Source: an uncultured Bacilli bacterium
Lineage (GTDB): Bacteria; Bacillota_I; Bacilli_A; RF39; UBA660
Direction: 5' to 3'
DNA length: 9,492 nucleotides
Assembly (NCBI GenBank): GCA_944332505.1
Contig: CALVKC010000039.1
Coordinates: 1 to 9,492, forward strand
Shown: positions 1 to 6,845 of the stretch, one piece after another
How positions within the stretch are numbered: position 1 is the stretch's first letter
Layout: the number at the start of each line of letters is the position of its first letter
Made by a program: the position numbers and the translations under genes
Notes under the pieces: generated by a model
What the model was told of the DNA's origin: nothing
The model's input: the letters and a program-made list of their open reading frames with translations, nothing else
Databases searched by the model: none

Positions 1-218
1 CTTGTCTCTTCATGATTGAATATACTTCCTTCATTGTATTTTTCTATATACATGTTTATTATGTATGCTTCATTATTCTTAATCCTTATATAACTATCCG
101 TTATGTTACATGAACCTTTTTTTATTGATTTTATCTCTGTTCCAAGTAGTACTATACCCGCTTCTAATTCTTTGGTAATAAAATAGTTAAAATATGCTTT
201 TTTATTCTTTATCTCCAT
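1..218 (-). CDS. smpB: SsrA-binding protein SmpB (N-terminal part, cut by window edge)
   Basis: SmpB binds tmRNA and carries it to the A site of stalled ribosomes, so that trans-translation frees the ribosome and tags the unfinished protein. The 72 visible codons begin MEIKNKKAYFNYFITKELEA and contain the family hallmarks: EAGIVLLGTEIKSIKKG (residues 20-36, OB-fold strands), a SCNITDSYIRI stretch, then INMYIEKYNEGSIFNHEET, matching the usual HI-PYE-GN-FNHDP segment. The C-terminal half, with the basic tail that enters the mRNA channel, lies outside the window. The ATG at 218 lies inside the last codons of rnr (17-nt overlap) and follows a GGGGG SD, so translation is probably coupled to rnr. 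The rnr-smpB order is typical of Firmicutes. A tmRNA gene, often nearby, may lie beyond the edge; none is visible here. Confidence 0.94.
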   Translation of the reverse strand, partial: MEIKNKKAYFNYFITKELEAGIVLLGTEIKSIKKGSCNITDSYIRIKNNEAYIINMYIEKYNEGSIFNHEET

Positions 219-2304
219 AATTATCCCCCACTATTTCAAAATCTATTGCACTGTTTTCTTTGCTCGCTCTTACTACTTTAATTTTTAATGTGTCGCCAAT
301 ACGATACCTTTTATTTTCACTTACTAGTGATAATAATTCTGGTATGTATTCATAATACCCATCTAATGTCGATATGTGTACTAATCCTTCAATTAAATTA
401 TCTAGTTGGACAAATAGTCCAAAGTTAGTAACTCCACTGATTATTCCAATGTATTCTTCTCCAATATGCTCTTCCATATATTCAGCCATTTTCATTGCTA
501 ATACGTCTCTTTCAGCTTCTGCTGCTTCAACTTCTCTTTCACTGGAATTGGTTGCTACATCAATTAAATACTTTTGATTGTAATTTATTGTTTCCATATC
601 TATTCTTTTTTCAAATAAATATGTTCTTAATAAACGATGTACTGTTAAATCCGGAAATCTTCTGATGGGGCTTGTAAAATGTGTGTAATTATTTAATGCT
701 AACCCAAAATGGCCAATGTTAGTTGTGCTATATATCGCTTTTTTCATACTTCTTAATAACATATCTGATAAAATACTAAATTCTTTTTTGTCTTTTAATT
801 CTTTTAAAATACTTTGCATGGTTAATGGAGTTATTTTTGATAAATTTGTATGAATTTGATAACCCATTTGTTTTATTAAATTTTTAAAATCTTCTATCTT
901 TTCAGTGTTTGGTATGTCATGAACACGATATATAAATGGTAAATCCATGTTTGTTATGTGTGTTGCTACTGTTTCATTTGCTGCTATCATAAAGTCTTCA
1001 ATAAGGTTTTCACCAACTCCTCGATCTCTTTTAACTACATCTATTGCTTTGCCATTTTCATCTTGAATTATTTTGGCTTCGTCTAAACCAAAATCTATGT
1101 ATCCTCGAGATTCTTTTTCACTTCTTAATATGCTAGCAAGTTCTTGCATTAACTTTAAATTTTCACTAAATTCTTCATATCCTTCCGGAATTATGTTTTC
1201 CTCTAATATTTTATTAACATTTTTGTATGTCATTTGCTTTCTTGATTTTATTACTGATGGGAAAATATTGTAATCTATTACTTTGCCACTCGGATTTATT
1301 GTCATTACACAACTTATTGTCAATCTTTCAACCCCAGGATTTAATGAACAAATTCCATTTGATAATTGGTGAGGTATCATTGGTATTACTGTATCTGCTA
1401 GATAACTAGATGTGCCTCTTGAAAAAGCAGCATCATATAGTGCTGTACCCATTAATACATAATGAGATACATCAGCAATGTGTACTCCTAAAATGTAATT
1501 TTCATTATTTTTACTAACACTTATTGCATCATCTATATCTTTTGTATCATCTCCATCAATTGTAAATATTAATTCATCTGTTAAATCGGTTCTACCCTTT
1601 TTTTCTTCCGGCAAAACACTATTGGGAATACTTTTAAGTTCATTAATTACTGCTTCGTTAAAATCTATTTCTATTCCATGCCTTAATGCAATAGATACTA
1701 TATCTACTCCAGGATCATTTTTATGACCAATTATCTTTACTACTTCACCTAAATATTCTTTTTTTCCTAATTGTTTAATTGTTCTTACTAATACTTTGTG
1801 ACCTTCAACTAGTTGTCTTGAACTTTCCTTTGTTAATTTTATTATTAAATCTAATTTTTCATCATCAGCTTTAAATATTAATTTGTTTTTAACTTTTATT
1901 ATCTCACCAACAAGATTATCTAAATTCCTCTTTAATATCTTAATTACAAAAGCATCTTCGTTTCCTTTGTGAGTAGAAAAATCTATTTCAACAAAATCAT
2001 TGTTTATTGCTCCATTTAAATGTTCGCTTTTAATGAATATATCTGGTCCATTTGAAACATCAACAAAGCCATTGCCACTGCGATTTACTCTTAAAGTTCC
2101 GCATTTTAAAGACTTGGTATTTTGCATCAATATATAATCCCTTTTTTTTGATTTATGCAAAATACCATCCATTGTCATTTTATCTAATACTTCTTGTAGT
2201 TCATTTATTCCTTCTAAAGATTTATAATTAAGTTTTTTGTTTATTTCATCTATTGTTTGCCCTTTAAATTCGTTTTTTAATACCTCAACAATTTGTTCTT
2301 CCAT
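202..2304 (-). CDS. rnr: Ribonuclease R (RNB-family 3'-5' exoribonuclease)
   Basis: A processive, Mg-dependent 3'-to-5' exoribonuclease that degrades structured RNA and takes part in rRNA quality control and, with SmpB-tmRNA, turnover of non-stop mRNA. The 700 residues show the full domain order: an N-terminal winged helix (about 1-60), two cold-shock OB domains (about 65-225), the RNB catalytic domain (about 238-565) and a C-terminal S1 domain (about 617-695, GIISGVTNFGLFVQL). The catalytic Asp cluster is TIDGDDTKDIDDAIS (248-262), with D250, D256, D258 and D259 the likely metal ligands. Y301 is the expected base-stacking Tyr, and HFTSPIRRFPDL (542-553) carries the conserved Arg pair. It is somewhat shorter than B. 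subtilis RNase R, mainly for lack of a long basic tail. ATG 2304 has an AGAAGG SD inside the end of the upstream pilin-like gene, whose TAG lies only 3 nt before it, so the genes are cotranscribed. Confidence 0.98.
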   Translation of the reverse strand: MEEQIVEVLKNEFKGQTIDEINKKLNYKSLEGINELQEVLDKMTMDGILHKSKKRDYILMQNTKSLKCGTLRVNRSGNGFVDVSNGPDIFIKSEHLNGAINNDFVEIDFSTHKGNEDAFVIKILKRNLDNLVGEIIKVKNKLIFKADDEKLDLIIKLTKESSRQLVEGHKVLVRTIKQLGKKEYLGEVVKIIGHKNDPGVDIVSIALRHGIEIDFNEAVINELKSIPNSVLPEEKKGRTDLTDELIFTIDGDDTKDIDDAISVSKNNENYILGVHIADVSHYVLMGTALYDAAFSRGTSSYLADTVIPMIPHQLSNGICSLNPGVERLTISCVMTINPSGKVIDYNIFPSVIKSRKQMTYKNVNKILEENIIPEGYEEFSENLKLMQELASILRSEKESRGYIDFGLDEAKIIQDENGKAIDVVKRDRGVGENLIEDFMIAANETVATHITNMDLPFIYRVHDIPNTEKIEDFKNLIKQMGYQIHTNLSKITPLTMQSILKELKDKKEFSILSDMLLRSMKKAIYSTTNIGHFGLALNNYTHFTSPIRRFPDLTVHRLLRTYLFEKRIDMETINYNQKYLIDVATNSSEREVEAAEAERDVLAMKMAEYMEEHIGEEYIGIISGVTNFGLFVQLDNLIEGLVHISTLDGYYEYIPELLSLVSENKRYRIGDTLKIKVVRASKENSAIDFEIVGDNYGDKE

Positions 2305-2307
2305 AAC

Positions 2308-2664
2308 CTAACCTTCTTTAAATGTGCAAATAGTTTCATCTCCATCAAAGCTTATCAATACATAACTATCGGTATCTTCACTTACTTTTTTATGTGTCTT
2401 AGGATTTTCTAAATCTTCATCTATGTATCCCCAACTAATTAATGTTTCATATTTAACTCGACATAAATTGTTGTAAGCACTACATATGTATTGATTTATA
2501 TTTTGTTCTTCAGCATATTTACATGTCGTTTTTTCTATTTCTTGATAGAATTCTTCTATTTCTTTTTCTTTAATACTACCAAAAATAATAACAATAATTA
2601 ATGTTAATAATGTTATTAAAAATAACCCAGATATTATAATTAATATAATCTTTTTATTCTTCAT
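2308..2664 (-). CDS. Membrane-anchored pilin-like protein without prepilin signal (paralogue of next gene upstream)
   Basis: A 118-aa protein with a short basic start (MKNKK), one long hydrophobic helix (about 5-29), a charged amphipathic stretch, then a small extracytoplasmic domain. It lacks the GFTLIE class III prepilin motif, yet its C-terminal half aligns with the pilin at 2714-3061: TTCKYAEE with AACVYVET, LISWGYIDEDLENP with LIEEGLIDKDLVNP, and TICTF with KKCEY. Two Cys (C48, C113) are shared with that neighbour; C61 and C68 are extra and could form a second disulfide. I infer a minor-pilin-derived anchored protein that no longer depends on the prepilin peptidase. Start: a GTG at 2673 extends the ORF, but AAGGTG at 2673-2678 is better read as the SD for ATG 2664 (8-nt spacing). 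It lies 49 nt after the pilin stop with no terminator between, and 3 nt before rnr. Function unknown. Confidence 0.8.
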   Translation of the reverse strand: MKNKKIILIIISGLFLITLLTLIIVIIFGSIKEKEIEEFYQEIEKTTCKYAEEQNINQYICSAYNNLCRVKYETLISWGYIDEDLENPKTHKKVSEDTDSYVLISFDGDETICTFKEG

Positions 2665-2713
2665 TCTTATCACACCTTAAGTATATCATATTTATTTATA
2701 TTTTTAAAACATT

Positions 2714-3061
2714 TTAATTTACATCTTTTAATTCATACTCACATTTTTTTTCATTGTTTTCTATTTTAATTTTTACAGTTGAAGTTGTATCAAGTTGTTT
2801 CTTTGTAATAGGATTAACTAAGTCTTTATCAATTAATCCTTCTTCAATTAGTGTCTTTAAACTAATTTCTGTTAAACTATCATCAACTGTTTCTACATAT
2901 ACACATGCAGCATTTTCAATTTCTTCTTTCATGTTCTCTGCTTTTTTTTCTTTTTGATTTGCTAACATGTTGCTTACACTAACCCCTACGGTTATAGATA
3001 TAATCGCAAGTAAAGTTATTGTTACTATTAATTCAATTAATGTAAATCCTTTATTTTTCAT
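2714..3061 (-). CDS. Type IV pilin / pseudopilin-like protein (ComGC-type N-terminus)
   Basis: A 115-aa protein with a textbook class III signal: MKNKG then FTLIELIVTITLLAI, predicting prepilin-peptidase cleavage after G5, N-methylation of F6 and the conserved Glu at mature position 5 (E10). The hydrophobic N-terminal helix runs to about residue 33 and continues as a charged amphipathic helix (QKEKKAENMKEEIENAAC). The small globular domain contains LIEEGLIDKDLVNPITKK, a pattern common in short Gram-positive pilins, and one Cys pair (C53, C107) that could bridge the domain. Such proteins assemble into competence-type or type IV filaments, but no ATPase, platform protein or prepilin peptidase is encoded in this window, so assembly depends on genes elsewhere. 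It appears to head an operon with the paralogue, rnr and smpB. The SD upstream of ATG 3061 is weak (AGTAGTGAT). Subfamily assignment beyond 'pilin-like' is uncertain. Confidence 0.88.
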   Translation of the reverse strand: MKNKGFTLIELIVTITLLAIISITVGVSVSNMLANQKEKKAENMKEEIENAACVYVETVDDSLTEISLKTLIEEGLIDKDLVNPITKKQLDTTSTVKIKIENNEKKCEYELKDVN

Positions 3062-3155
3062 ATTATCACTACTTTATTGTAACATAACTTTCTTAATTTG
3101 AACATATTTTCTTCACTAAAAAAAGTTATTATTTTATTGAAGTGAGGTGATGCAT

Positions 3156-3398
3156 TTGAAAATTAAGATTATTGGTTGTAATTGTAGCAATGGTATAAAG
3201 CTTAAAAAAACTTTGCTTAAAGCCATTAAAGACTTTGATGATCCAGTTGAAGTTGTCCTCGATAACGACCAAGAATCAATAAAAAAATATAACATTAAAA
3301 ATATTCCTGCATTAATTATTAATAATAATAAATGTATCGAAGGTAAAGTTCCTAGTGAAAGAGATATTTTAAAATATATTAAATCATACTCAAATTAA
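3156..3398 (+). CDS. Small thioredoxin-fold protein with altered redox motif
   Basis: An 80-aa cytosolic protein resembling the minimal thioredoxins of bacteria and archaea (about 75-80 aa): MKIKIIG strand, motif loop, helix (LKKTLLKAI), VEVVLDND strand, SIKKYNIKNIPALII with the cis-Pro (P51) before the third strand, then the C-terminal KVPSERDILKYI helix. The usual GxxCxxC loop is here GCNCSNG: C10 aligns with the nucleophilic Cys, the resolving Cys is replaced by Gly13, and an extra Cys sits two residues before (C8), giving CxC rather than CxxC. There is no signal peptide. GTG 3147 and ATG 3150 are in frame, but TTG 3156 is preferred: the protein then begins MKIKIIG like its relatives, and GAGGTGA (3144-3150) becomes the SD at 5-nt spacing. 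It is divergent from the pilin gene and convergent with the lipoprotein gene, with a shared terminator. Partner and substrate unknown. Confidence 0.83.
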   Translation: MKIKIIGCNCSNGIKLKKTLLKAIKDFDDPVEVVLDNDQESIKKYNIKNIPALIINNNKCIEGKVPSERDILKYIKSYSN

Positions 3399-3421
3399 AA
3401 ACTGCCTAGTTGGTAGTTTTT
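3397..3421. terminator. Bidirectional intrinsic terminator between thioredoxin-like and lipoprotein genes
   Basis: Arms AAAAACTGCC (3397-3406) and GGTAGTTTTT (3412-3421) form a 10-bp stem with one G-U pair around a TAGTT loop. The A-rich left arm gives a U-tract on the minus transcript and the T-rich right arm gives one on the plus transcript, so it serves both convergent genes. Both stop codons are built into its flanks (TAA at 3396-3398; TAA of the minus gene at 3420-3422). Confidence 0.85.
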
Positions 3422-4052
3422 ATTTGAAACAAAAGTTAAGTTCTTCTTGTAAATCATTTTCAATATTGTTGTTATATAGATATATATAGTAATCTTGAAT
3501 TTTAACTTTTGTATATTTTTCATATGTGCTTTTAAAGTATTCATCTAATTGTTCATCTATATAGTCGTTGCTTTTTGCTATTACATATATGTTGTCTTGA
3601 GTTTTATATACTTTAAAATATTCTATATCATAGTTGCTAATGTCTATTATGTTACTTAATAATTCTTCTTTTATTATGCTTTCTTCTGTACTAATATATC
3701 CACCAAGTACACTATTTAAACATTTATTGATGTTTTCTTCTTTTACACTCTCATAATAATTATTATCCTTATAATCTTTAGCATTAACAAATATTATATT
3801 GTCTGAATTTATAATGTTTTCTTTAAATTTTGTTTGTTCTTCTTTAGTATTTTCTTTTAATCCAACAACTACTTTGTTGTTACTTAAATCAATATAAGTA
3901 AAAACAAAATTGTCATCTATTTCATTTGTTAAATAGTAATCATTTATTTTATTAAAGTCATTTTCTAAATCCTTTTCTGTAATTTGTACTTTTTCACAAC
4001 CAGTGCTTATTAATATAATTAATAATAGTAAAGTTATTTTATATAAACGCAT
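3420..4052 (-). CDS. Putative lipoprotein of unknown function
   Basis: A 210-aa protein with a short basic start (MRLYK), a hydrophobic core and a clear lipobox LISTGC, predicting diacylglyceryl modification and cleavage at C19, so it should sit on the outer face of the membrane. The mature part is rich in Asn, Asp, Tyr and Lys, with alternating strand and helix segments and no motif I recognise. Besides the lipidated Cys it has just two Cys, C111 and C208 near the C-terminus, which could pair. ATG 4052 follows an AGGTGAT SD (4056-4062). The gene has its own near-consensus promoter, is divergent from the 75-aa gene, and ends in the terminator shared with the thioredoxin-like gene. It looks like a single-gene transcription unit. 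The family is not recognised; the lipoprotein call is firm, the function open. Confidence 0.85.
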   Translation of the reverse strand: MRLYKITLLLLIILISTGCEKVQITEKDLENDFNKINDYYLTNEIDDNFVFTYIDLSNNKVVVGLKENTKEEQTKFKENIINSDNIIFVNAKDYKDNNYYESVKEENINKCLNSVLGGYISTEESIIKEELLSNIIDISNYDIEYFKVYKTQDNIYVIAKSNDYIDEQLDEYFKSTYEKYTKVKIQDYYIYLYNNNIENDLQEELNFCFK

Positions 4053-4068
4053 TTTATCACCTAATTAA

Positions 4069-4097
4069 ATTATACTTTTTATTTTGATATGTGTAAA
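4069..4097 (-). promoter_or_regulatory. Sigma-A-type promoter for the lipoprotein gene
   Basis: On the minus strand, TTTACA (4092-4097) is followed after exactly 17 nt by TATAAT (4069-4074): a perfect -10 and a one-mismatch -35. The predicted start near 4062 would place the mRNA 5' end at or within the SD (4056-4062), giving an unusually short leader of about 10 nt. Confidence 0.7.
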
Positions 4098-4112
4098 GTT
4101 TTGTGTTATTAT
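4084..4112 (+). promoter_or_regulatory. Predicted promoter for the 75-aa gene, overlapping the divergent lipoprotein promoter
   Basis: TTGATA (4084-4089), a 17-nt spacer and TATTAT (4107-4112), preceded by TGT (4104-4106), an extended -10 TGn element. The -35 hexamer of the opposite promoter (4092-4097) lies inside this spacer, so RNA polymerase could hardly occupy both at once. Start and SD (AGGAGG 4119-4124) are again very close. Confidence 0.5.
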
Positions 4113-4132
4113 TTTATTAGGAGGTTTACAAA

Positions 4133-4360
4133 ATGGATTTTAAGGAATTTACAGAATATGAAGAAATTGATATAGAAAGAGATTCTGCAAACTTTGGAGA
4201 TGTCGATAGATATGCTTTATATTCTGATAGAGAAGAAACTTGTTATAGGGGTAAAAGTCCTGATGTCTTAAAAAGAGTCAAAAAAGCTCAACAAGCAATT
4301 TTTAAGAAAGATTATTCAAGTGTTAGTTCAAAAGGTTTAGTAAGGAAAAGATTTCGTTAA
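4133..4360 (+). CDS. Small hypothetical protein (75 aa)
   Basis: I do not recognise this protein. It is charged and asymmetric: the first 36 residues are acidic (FTEYEEIDIERDSANFGDVD) and the remainder is strongly basic (SPDVLKRVKKAQQAIFKKD, ending RKRFR). There is no signal peptide or membrane segment and a single Cys (C37), so it should be cytosolic; the bipolar charge suits a nucleic-acid- or protein-binding role, but that is only a guess. Evidence that it is a real gene: a consensus AGGAGG SD 8 nt before the ATG, a plausible promoter, a terminator directly after the stop, and location in a gap with no competing ORF. It is divergent from the lipoprotein gene and convergent with gpmI. Confidence 0.75.
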   Translation: MDFKEFTEYEEIDIERDSANFGDVDRYALYSDREETCYRGKSPDVLKRVKKAQQAIFKKDYSSVSSKGLVRKRFR

Positions 4361-4390
4361 AAAAAATAGCATCAGCTATTATTTTTTTTT
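4361..4390. terminator. Bidirectional terminator between the 75-aa gene and gpmI
   Basis: AATAGC (4365-4370), loop ATCA, GCTATT (4375-4380), with an A-run on the left and a run of nine T on the right. After one A-A mismatch the A/T arms continue pairing. It can work for both convergent genes; the gpmI stop (4389-4391) lies at its edge. Confidence 0.82.
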
Positions 4391-5888
4391 ACTCTTCAAC
4401 TAGTAAAGATGCCGTTTCTTCCATGTCTTTTGGTATTGCTATATCCATATAATCTAGTATGGTTGGAGCTACATTAACTAAAGTGCCACCATCTTTTAAC
4501 TTAATTTTGTTATCACATATTATAAATGGCACTAAACTTGTTGTATGTGTTGTACAAATACTTCCATCAGCATTAATCATTGTATCGGCATTACCATGGT
4601 CTGCAAGTAATATTACTTTATAAAAGTTTTCTTCGGCTTTTTCTAGTAATTTTCCTAAACATAAGTCAATTGCACTACATGCCTTAACTGTTGCATCCAT
4701 ATTTCCTGTGTGACCTACCATGTCAGGATTGGCATAATTAACTAAAATAAAATCATAATCATTATTCATTGCATTTACTACCTTTTTAGTTACTTCAACA
4801 CAACTCATTTCTGGTTTTAAATCATATGTTGCTACTTCTGGTGATGGAATGTGAAATTTATCACAGCCTTCAAGCTTGCCATCATAACCACCATCAAAAA
4901 AATATGTTACATGAGGATATTTTTCTGATTCTGCAATTCTTGCTTGAGTAAATCCTAATTCACTCAAATATATTCCCAATGGCATTTTTACTTCTATTGG
5001 TTCAATTAAATTATACGTCTTAATTTTTTTATCTACTGGTAAAAAACTAAATACTAATAAATCACTCATGTCTTTTACACTAAACTTATCAAAAGTATCA
5101 TAATTAACAAAAGCATTAAGAATTTGTTTTGCTCTATCTGCTCGATAATTCATCCATATTAATACATCACCATTTTTTATTATGTTATCACTAGCTATTA
5201 TTGGTTTTATAAATTCATCTGTTACATTGTTTGCATAACTACTATCAATGCTTTTTTCTATGTTTATAGAACTTAATCCTTTTTTACTTGTTACTAAATC
5301 ATAGTATAACTTGGTTCTATCCCAGTTTTCATCACGATCCATTGCATAGTATCGACCACAAACGCTTACTATATCACCAACTTGATGTTTATCTATTAAA
5401 TCTTGAATCATTTTTATATATTTGTATGAAACATTAACTTGTGTATCTCTTCCATCTGTTATTAAATGAAAATGTATTTTCTTAAAACCATTATTTACTA
5501 ATAATTCATACATTTTAATAAAGTCATCTACTCCAGCGTGTATGTTACCATCGCTACATAAACCCATAATGTGGATATCTTTATCTTTTTGTTCCATAAG
5601 CTTAATAACATTTTGGTTCTCATAATCAACATTTACAAAAAAATCATCAACTAATATTTCTGATTGTTTTAATAACCTGCCTGCTCCAATTGTCATGTGA
5701 CCAACCTCACTGTTTCCTGCTTGACCCGCTTTTAAACCAACCGCTTCTTCACTTGCCTGTAATAAAGTGTGAGGATATTCTTTTAATAAGTTATTAAAGT
5801 TATTCATTTTAGCTTCTTTTATTGCATTACCTAATTCTTCTCCTCTTATGCCAAAACCATCAAATATTATTGTTAATATTTTTTTCAT
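4389..5888 (-). CDS. gpmI: 2,3-bisphosphoglycerate-independent phosphoglycerate mutase
   Basis: Interconverts 3- and 2-phosphoglycerate in lower glycolysis through a phosphoserine intermediate, with two Mn ions; cytosolic monomer of the alkaline-phosphatase superfamily. Its 499 residues are close to the usual 505-515. Visible motifs: DGFG with metal ligand D10; GNSEVGH with catalytic S60; TDGRDT (145-149) and GRYYAMDRD (178-186) for substrate binding; NYRADRA (247-253); ESEKYPHVTYFFDGG (320-334) with the conserved Lys; NPDMVGHTG (387-395) with D389 and H393; LADHGN (428-433) with D430 and H431; THT with H448. All metal ligands and the nucleophile are present, so it should be active. Strong SD (GGAAGGTGAG) before ATG 5888. 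It lies downstream of spo0A but behind that gene's terminator, so it probably has its own promoter. Manganese dependence makes this enzyme pH-sensitive in sporulating Bacillus, which may be relevant beside spo0A. Confidence 0.98.
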   Translation of the reverse strand: MKKILTIIFDGFGIRGEELGNAIKEAKMNNFNNLLKEYPHTLLQASEEAVGLKAGQAGNSEVGHMTIGAGRLLKQSEILVDDFFVNVDYENQNVIKLMEQKDKDIHIMGLCSDGNIHAGVDDFIKMYELLVNNGFKKIHFHLITDGRDTQVNVSYKYIKMIQDLIDKHQVGDIVSVCGRYYAMDRDENWDRTKLYYDLVTSKKGLSSINIEKSIDSSYANNVTDEFIKPIIASDNIIKNGDVLIWMNYRADRAKQILNAFVNYDTFDKFSVKDMSDLLVFSFLPVDKKIKTYNLIEPIEVKMPLGIYLSELGFTQARIAESEKYPHVTYFFDGGYDGKLEGCDKFHIPSPEVATYDLKPEMSCVEVTKKVVNAMNNDYDFILVNYANPDMVGHTGNMDATVKACSAIDLCLGKLLEKAEENFYKVILLADHGNADTMINADGSICTTHTTSLVPFIICDNKIKLKDGGTLVNVAPTILDYMDIAIPKDMEETASLLVEE

Positions 5889-5943
5889 AACTCACCTTCC
5901 CTTTTATAATAACACAAAGACAAAAAAAAACAAAGATAAAAAA

Positions 5944-5968
5944 ATAACATATAAAAAATTATATGCTA
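5944..5968 (-). terminator. Intrinsic terminator of spo0A
   Basis: On the minus strand, CATATAA (5965-5959), a TTTT loop and TTATATG (5954-5948) form a 7-bp stem that can be extended by a G-U and a further A-U pair. A U-rich tract (5944-5933) follows. The spo0A stop codon TAG (5966-5968) is at its base. It separates spo0A from gpmI transcriptionally. Confidence 0.75.
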
Positions 5969-6727
5969 TCCAACTAATTCCTTTTTATTAAGTTTAAACT
6001 TGTCTGCTATAGTTGTTAAAAATTCAGAATTTGTAGGTCTACTCCTATCAAAATCTATACTGTTTCCAAATAAATCTTCCATTAATTTTATATCCCCTCT
6101 CATACAACTTATTTCTATTGCATGTCTTATTGCTCTTTCAACTCTAGTTGATGTTGTTTCATATTTTTCAGCAATTACTGGATATATATCTTTAGTAATG
6201 TAATTTATTTCTTCTGTACTTTTATATAAAAGCATTATACCTTCTCTTATATAACTATATCCCCTAACATGAGATGGAATTCCTAAATCATGTAATAATG
6301 AGCTAACTTCTATTTCTACACTGGTGTTGTTAAGTTTATACTCATGGTCTTGTTCAAAAAGACCTAACATTCTACTTTCTAAAATACTTAAATCAATTGG
6401 CTTAAGCATATAATAGCTAGCATTTAATGTTTGTATCTTTCTAATTGAATAATCATCTTTATAACTAGATAATACAATTATTTTCTTATTTATATTGTTA
6501 AGTTTTAAATCTTCTAATATTTTAATACCATCTATTTGTGATAATAAAATATCTATTAAAATTAAATCATAATCGTCTTTATTATTTAATAAATAATTTA
6601 AACCTTCCTTTCCATTGTTGAATACTGCTATCACTTTTACATTTTCATTGTTTCGAAAATAAGTTTTAACACTTCTTAATACTGCTTCGTTGTCATCTAT
6701 TGCAACAACTCTTATTACTTTGTCCAT
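5966..6727 (-). CDS. spo0A: Sporulation master regulator Spo0A (response regulator)
   Basis: Spo0A~P binds 0A boxes and switches the cell into sporulation. The 253 residues (B. subtilis 267) contain an N-terminal receiver domain (about 1-120): acidic pocket D11/D12, phospho-acceptor D59 in DLILIDILLSQIDG, switch Ser in VLSS (86-87) and K109 in MLKP. A linker follows, then the Spo0A-specific C-terminal DNA-binding domain (about 138-250), with TTSTRVERAIRHAIEIS (191-207) as recognition helix region and SRPTNSEFLTTIADK (229-243), both family-diagnostic. The usual Met-Pro after the phospho-Asp (DIxMPxLDG) is replaced by Leu-Leu-Ser-Gln. ATG 6727 has a GAGG SD (6736-6739). It forms its own unit, with terminators on both sides. 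The place is unusual: in many Firmicutes spo0A follows spoIVB, whereas here it lies among glycolytic genes. The exact 0A box upstream suggests autoregulation. Confidence 0.97.
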   Translation of the reverse strand: MDKVIRVVAIDDNEAVLRSVKTYFRNNENVKVIAVFNNGKEGLNYLLNNKDDYDLILIDILLSQIDGIKILEDLKLNNINKKIIVLSSYKDDYSIRKIQTLNASYYMLKPIDLSILESRMLGLFEQDHEYKLNNTSVEIEVSSLLHDLGIPSHVRGYSYIREGIMLLYKSTEEINYITKDIYPVIAEKYETTSTRVERAIRHAIEISCMRGDIKLMEDLFGNSIDFDRSRPTNSEFLTTIADKFKLNKKELVG

Positions 6728-6771
6728 GTGTTTTTCCTCTTTCTTTGTCTATATTTCCTGCACCTAAATTC

Positions 6772-6777
6772 ATTATA
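6772..6777 (-). promoter_or_regulatory. Likely -10 element of the spo0A promoter
   Basis: A perfect minus-strand TATAAT 45 nt upstream of the spo0A ATG, predicting a start near 6765 and a leader of about 38 nt. The sequence 17 nt upstream (TAGCAT) is a poor -35, which is compatible with an activator-dependent promoter. A weak sigma-H-like GGTGAAT lies nearby (6785-6791), without a convincing -35. Confidence 0.45.
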
Positions 6778-6810
6778 ATTTAATATTCACCAAAATGCTA
6801 CAAAAACTTT

Positions 6811-6817
6811 TGTCGAA
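6811..6817 (+). promoter_or_regulatory. 0A box (Spo0A-binding site) upstream of spo0A
   Basis: TGTCGAA is an exact match to the consensus 0A box and is the only exact copy I found in the window. It lies in the 154-nt gap upstream of spo0A, centred about 49 nt before the start predicted from the TATAAT. B. subtilis spo0A is likewise autoregulated through 0A boxes, so positive or negative feedback here is a reasonable inference. Confidence 0.6.
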
Positions 6818-6845
6818 TTATGTAAATCCTTGTAAAGAGTTGTCA

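Noticed and set aside
3062..3146. A riboswitch, tRNA or other structured RNA in the divergent gap
   Set aside because: The gap is short and AT-rich, with no strong stem or tRNA-like fold; only weak -10-like hexamers (e.g. minus TACAAT at 3076-3081) too close to the start.
3147..3155. Upstream GTG/ATG starts for the thioredoxin-like gene
   Set aside because: They consume the SD (GAGGTGA) and have none of their own; TTG 3156 gives a family-like MKIKIIG start.
5906..5930. TGTTATTAT with a T-tract as the gpmI promoter
   Set aside because: The -35 would be a homopolymer T run and the start would fall at the SD; too weak to annotate, although gpmI needs a promoter of its own.
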